Below, piece by piece: positions 59,426 through 64,000 of a stretch of DNA of 64,000 nucleotides. Location of the stretch: positions 681,001 through 745,000 of the forward strand of contig BRXU01000015.1 in assembly GCA_030267565.1 (NCBI GenBank), given 5' to 3'. Below the pieces are notes generated by a model that searched no databases, had not been told where the DNA came from, and saw nothing but the letters and a program-made list of their open reading frames with translations. The position numbers and the translations under genes are program-made. The stretch's first letter is position 1. Each line of letters opens with the position of its first letter. The stretch comes from Pleodorina starrii (lineage: Eukaryota > Chlorophyta > Chlorophyceae > Chlamydomonadales > Volvocaceae).

Positions 59426-61657
59426 CGGTAAGGCAACTACTCGCGAAAACAACAAATATGAATAACAGACGGACCTTCGAACAAGGGCGAAGAACATCTG
59501 CCTTCCGTCAGCTGGCAGTTTACCGTTGCTGACGAGGGACGACCAGTCCAGAACCTCCCAGAACGCGCGGCCCACCACCTGCATCCGCGGAAAGGTCAAT
59601 AACGGGTCGAAACGTCGTCAATATGATGTGAAGCTAGCTGCTGCTGCTGCTGCGCGTAATGTAACGAGAGAATGCCGTATGCGCGCGTTGCATGTGACCT
59701 TCGTTCCAACTCGATCCTGTACAATCGAATGTACGGCGGTACGATTGTACTGAAAACGCATTCGGTATTTACGCTGAGCAACAAAGTCCACGTTAAGCCA
59801 CCGAGCCTTATATATTACGACAGCATGGGTGGGCCGATGGGAAGGATGGAGACTGAGTTTGTGACAGGTCCTATTCCAGCTGCACCGTGCGTGAACACGC
59901 AGCGCCCGCATAACAGACAGCAGTAGTGCTGTATCTCTATTTGCTTGAGCCGACCTTGCTGGATTCCAGCCCAAAGAGCGTTGTGGGGTTGCCTCCAGTC
60001 ACGGCCGTGACGACACCCTCCACACTCAGCTGCAGCCGAAGGCGCCGCTCCGTCAAGGCCGACTCCAGGGAGGACCTGTATGCAGGGGCGGGCGGGGCAT
60101 GGTGTAAATCCAAAATTTAACTTTTGATGTACGATTTCCATACCGATGCCCTGCAATAATAACAAATAAACGGACAATATTTATATAGAGCGCAAATTTG
60201 TTTTGTGCGTCATAAGCCTACGTACTTTGACATGCGTATGACGTGGTTGAGCTCTCCCGCCACGTCAGTGGTAGACACAGCTACGTGCATGTACAGCGGC
60301 TTGCCGGCGACAGTGCGCAGCTCCAGGGTGGGTCCGGGGAGGGTGGCTTTGCGGCAGGTGAAGGGGTTGCGGCTGGGTAGACACGCGGTGGTAGTCACCT
60401 TCAGTAGTTGAAACAAGCAGGGCAGGGACACACATACGAGAAGTATAGTCTCGCATTGAAGCTACGGTAACTTCGGAGTTCCAGTAGTCCTTGATCACCA
60501 TGCATGTAGATGCCACAAGTACAGTAGTTCTGGCATCTATCTCCATATGAGCAGCACCCTTTTTGCTATATTTCATGCGCAATGCGAACACAACCTCATC
60601 CATCGTCGTGTGCCACCGCCCGTATGTAGGACGATCGCGTAAAATGCATCCATTATGTTATTACCTTCAGGTGCCTGACGTGCATCTCCTTCCACGGTGA
60701 AGGCAGAAAGTCACACAGTGTGTAAGCCGATAAGTGATCCGCACACGGCACGCCCTGCGACAGCCCCGTCGCCGCTGCTGCGGATGCACCGCTGGCCGCC
60801 CCGGCGCCGCCTGCTCCCTGCCCCGTCATGCCCAACCCGCCGCCGGTGGTCTGCTGCTGCCCGCGGACGATTCCCAGGTTGGCACCCACGTCCTTAAGGC
60901 TGTTCGCCAGCTCAGATGAGGCGTGCAGGACGGCGCCCTTGCGATTCACCACCAGGAGTTGGTTCTGCTCCCCCAACTTGAACCGAATCTCGTGGACGGG
61001 CACGTCGTTATCGCCTGAGGGGCGAGCGGCCCGGGAAATCCACCCCGAGAACCCCACAGTAAATCTCGGAACTGATGTGTAGCGTAGGGTGGCTGCGTGT
61101 ATACACATCCCCTCGGAAAAGATATATTTTCCACTTGGGAAAAGTACAGCACGCAGGGACCTCAACGCATGCAGCGCGTGCACGCACCGGAGCGCGTGCA
61201 CAGCAGGGATAGATAGATGGACTGCTGGGAGCGAGCAGGTTGAGCCAGCCGTTTGACTATTCCTACTGACCTCCCAGTAGTGCAAAACAAGGCTGATGGC
61301 GCGCGCATTGTCTGCGCGCTTTCTGGAAGTGAAACGCAATAGCAAAAAGATAAGCAACCGTGCGTTATCAATGCACGCACCAGGGTCCAGCAGCGTGAAG
61401 GCGCACGGCACTGGTTCGTTGTCGTACTTGTGGGTGACCAAGCAGCGTGTTTGTGCAACCTCACCGCGCGCTAAAGCGTCTTTGGCGCGTGTGACCAGCC
61501 TGCGGAGCACACAAGCCGCAACGAACCAGACAATTATATTTCTAGGTGAGGTTTCTTTCTATACAAACCCGGCCTACATATATTGGTCTTCATATGTAGG
61601 TAAACGCTAGATCATTGTCAGGGTCACTGCTCCTAGATAGAACGGACAGATACTGGG

Positions 61658-62820
61658 TTTTTGGGCGGGGCCCCAGCGCGAAGCGCCCAGGGGGGCCCCG
61701 CCCTGTAGGATTGCCCATGTCCGTGTCTGGGTTCTGGGTTCTGGGTTCTGGGTTCTGGGTTCTGGGAAGTAATTGGACAAGTGTAGACTTTCGGCCAACG
61801 GAAAGACTCCATAAGTAAAAGATTACATTCTTTATTGCACGGTAAATTTATTATTGGAACCCAACATCGCATGAGTACAAACCAGTTTGGCAGTCTCCAT
61901 GGACCGAGGCCGAGGTCAAACCATCACCTCTCGGCCTATAATTAATTCCAGAAGAGTCATCGTTCCTTAAGGTGGAATTCTGACATGACGGCGTGAAATG
62001 AATCTTCGTTTCGGAAACAAACTATGTTTGCATTGCGAACATTCTTCCCGCGACCACACCACAGCAGCTCTGCTAGCCGGTCCGATCGTCTTGACGCATA
62101 TTGCTATTACAAAGGTTGCAAGGAGCAAACCATGAGGGGCAAACTGCTGGTTGTTGGACGCCAAGCCGCCGATGCACGCACGATGCAGCCCTATGCAGCG
62201 GTCTTCTGCGGGCCGCCCAACAAGTCCAGTCGGCAACCTAGGGGATGGACTTCTACATTCCCTGTCCTAATGTTATAGCAGTCAAGCCTCCTCTACGGCG
62301 AATACCTCAGTAGCGAAGCCTGTGCACTCTCGTCGGCAACTGCACGTCGTCGCTACCCTCGCAAACAGTTCCGCTGTCCTTCTATTGGCAAGTCAGCCTG
62401 CGCGATGTGTAAATGATACACTCCATGTCTACTGTCAAGTAACTTCAGCCAATGCGCTGGCCGGAAGAGTTGCACAGTGCCGAGACGGCGCGCGATGCTA
62501 AACATGGGTCGGATTGCTGAAGCCGAAGGCATTTCAGATATAAAGCTCTGGAATGTCGATGCGACACTCTCACAGTTGACGCCCTCGCCGCTCGCTTTGG
62601 AAATGCCGTATTTCGGTCGATGCGCACATGCGCTCATGCACCCGACGGGATGACGCGCTTCGCGCGGCGCCGGCAGGCCTTGATAACGACTCGGCTAGCA
62701 GGAATGTCGACACTCTCACATTTCACGCCCTCGCCGCCCTAGCACTCAACTTAACCCGTACGGATTTAGTGGGGCCCCACCCTTTTTCCGGCTTCAAGGA
62801 AGCCGACACCAACCCCTTGT
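61658..62820 (-). mobile_element. 1.2-kb repeat family, copy 4 (inverted; right inversion boundary)
   Basis: Same element in reverse orientation: the hairpin end (TTTTTGGGCGGGGCCCC) is at 61658 and the ACAAGGGG end at about 62820. It is very close to copy 3, including the CCCAGAA minisatellite, but lacks two short internal pieces. One lies between CCTGCT direct repeats and the other between short CC matches. Together with copy 3 it frames 55781-61657. Confidence 0.85.
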
Positions 62821-63309
62821 CTGTGGGGGACGTCCCGGGAAGTCACAGAGCCCAAAAAGCAGGCCGCGCGAGCAAGAACAGCAAGCCGCGCCATTTGGCT
62901 AAAAGCCCAAACCACCGAAGGGAGCCCTGTCCCTAATCTAATATCGTATATGGATGTACCATTGCCCTTTGCTGGTGCGTATCCACATAGCAGGCGGTAA
63001 TGAAGCGCCGAACCAGGACGGCACTTTGAAATTTTCGACGCCAAAGCAAACGAGCCCAAAGCCACATCATGCGTGGCGCGTTTTAAGGTGGTGGCACGTG
63101 TTGACAGAGCGCAAATCTCGGGCATAGCGCCAGACTGTAGAGATACGGAGGCCATGGATACTGCTTAAACGACACTCCTCCCAACCGTACATTGACTAAC
63201 GTGGTCGGGCGACACCGTCTGGGGCACGATTTTATCGCCAGCCCACTGGTTTGGTTGTCCTTTGATACCAGCACCAGTCGCCAGCTATCACGCTGCCCCT
63301 TCGGCTGAA
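62821..63309. other. Spacer between repeat copy 4 and the recombinase-like gene
   Basis: No convincing coding exon. A minus-strand open frame covering part of it (63155-62766) crosses the repeat boundary and looks spurious. It may hold the promoter or 5' exons of the gene starting at 63310. Confidence 0.4.
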
Positions 63310-64000
63310 ATGAGTCTTCTGTACGGCGGCGGTTTGCCCGTGTCTCAAGAGCAGGTAAGAAAACCTCCTGCGCCGCCCTTGAATCAGAGATGGGCGGAGA
63401 TGCCATTTGCAACTGTGTCTCCTGACCTATGCTCTGATCTCCTTTAAACCTCCTATCTTTAACACTCAGGTTTGGGCGACTCTCACCAGCCCGGTTGCGA
63501 GTTCCATGATCGCGCCACCAGTGCTCGGAGTTGGGCTGCCTCTGCCCCCGTCGGCCGCCGGTTCGGTGAGTGCCTCCCAGGCTTCTGAGGGCTGCCCAAA
63601 CGCGGTCAATCCGCTCCTTCCTGTACGCCTTACCCATGACCGTCTACTCGCCTTGTGTTTTGCTCCCCACAGGCATCCCCGCCTACGTTAGCGGGGTTGC
63701 GCCTGGCCGACTCCGCTCACCCGCAGGAGGGGCTCGTGGTGCCCGCCCCTCCCCAGCACCTGCAGTCCTACATGGTCGAAGGCCTGGCCTCCGTGCGCGG
63801 AGTCCAGGCCTGCGCCTACGCTGCCAGCACCCGCGAGAAGATGGAGCGCGCGCTGCAGAACTTCAGTCTCTGGCTGCGGCAGTGGGGCGGTGGCCGCCAG
63901 CTGATGGACTGCACCCCCGAGCAGGTGCTGGTGTACATGGAGCAGCACTGGACTTCCGCCCATCGGGGTCGCAACTCCACCGGCCGGCCCAGCCCCAGTG
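63310..64000 (+). CDS. Tyrosine-recombinase-like protein with introns (N-terminal part, cut by window end)
   Basis: Three exons fit in phase: 63310-63354 (ATG at 63310; the frame is open upstream to 63262), 63470-63565 and 63673-64000 and beyond. Introns of 115 and 107 nt have GTAAGA/GTGAGT donors and TCAG/ACAG acceptors, both phase 0. The third exon carries YAASTREKMERALQNFSLWL and CTPEQVLVYMEQHW. This resembles the core-binding (SAM-like) domain seen at the N-terminus of tyrosine recombinases from YR retroelements and related algal genes. The catalytic domain would lie right of the window, so assignment is tentative. It is unlike the recombinase at 36649-37806, which has no introns. Confidence 0.6.

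Larger units (their letters stand above)
56836..61499 (-). pseudogene. Gene B continuation on the opposite strand (inverted segment, frameshifted)
   Basis: Eight exons read on the minus strand: 61499-61381, 61014-60665, 60398-60226, 60075-59955, 59578-59475, 58777-58648, 58084-57776 and 57503-56836. They match gene A exons 10729-10853 through 14308-15112 in order, with several equal lengths. Motifs: RCLVTHKYDNEPV, LLVVNRKGAVLHASS, YTLCDFLPSPWKEMH, GPTLELRTVAGKPLYMHV, RAFWEVLDWSS and AGLLFGVAGPTLVGM. Phase at the first exon (one base, G) fits the last base pair of gene B exon 54152-54289. In the last exon, one extra C near 57040 shifts the frame; without it the exon ends in the same phase as gene A. 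No later exons are seen. No start codon of its own is needed if it is a displaced part of gene B. Confidence 0.8.

Overview
The window looks like nuclear DNA from a volvocine or other chlamydomonadalean green alga. The signs are very intron-rich genes with GTGCGT/GTACGT/GTGAGT donors and CGCAG-type acceptors, many ACGTACGT and GCATGCATG strings, and a mix of algal-type mobile elements: a DIRS-like tyrosine-recombinase retrotransposon, a 5'-truncated L1-like LINE and tRNA-derived SINEs. Species was not determined.

Two paralogous copies of one very large membrane protein gene dominate. The family has N-terminal membrane helices, a TPR-like region with the signature YGNNPKLVRLYGKFLQ, several degenerate PAS modules, a low-complexity linker and a C-terminal half with more membrane helices. 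I recognise it as the TmcB/TmcC (tiny macrocysts)-like PAS family of green algae; the family name comes from memory of the motifs, not from a search. Gene A (+ strand, 1460-27921) has 52 exons in the window, 6975 coding nt with a continuous frame and a stop at 27921. Its first exons lie left of the window. Gene B (+ strand) starts near 43179 and can be followed through 25 exons to 54289, where it breaks off in the second PAS module. The next eight homologous exons lie 61499-56836 on the opposite strand. That piece sits between two inverted copies of a 1.2-kb repeat (54567-55780 and 61658-62820). Reading phase matches across the break, so the simplest explanation is an inversion of the ~5.9-kb segment between the repeats. 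The inverted part has a one-base frameshift, and no 3' half of the gene is seen after it, so gene B/C looks like a broken paralogue.

Layout: 1-1197 repeat copy 1; 1205-1432 SINE fragment; 1460-27921 gene A, with repeat copy 2 (17063-18244), a SINE and other insertions in its introns; 27922-30715 intergenic with a possible diverged SINE; 30716-35299 LINE (minus); 35300-36600 unassigned; 36649-42481 DIRS-like element (minus: gag, RT/RNase H, tyrosine recombinase); 43179-54289 gene B; 54567-55780 repeat copy 3; 55781-56830 tandem repeats; 56836-61499 inverted continuation of gene B (minus); 61658-62820 repeat copy 4; 63310-64000 start of an intron-containing tyrosine-recombinase-like gene that runs off the window.

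Exon borders were placed by comparing the two paralogues and checking that phase is kept across every junction. They are sequence-based models without transcript support. No rRNA, CRISPR array or confident tRNA gene was seen.
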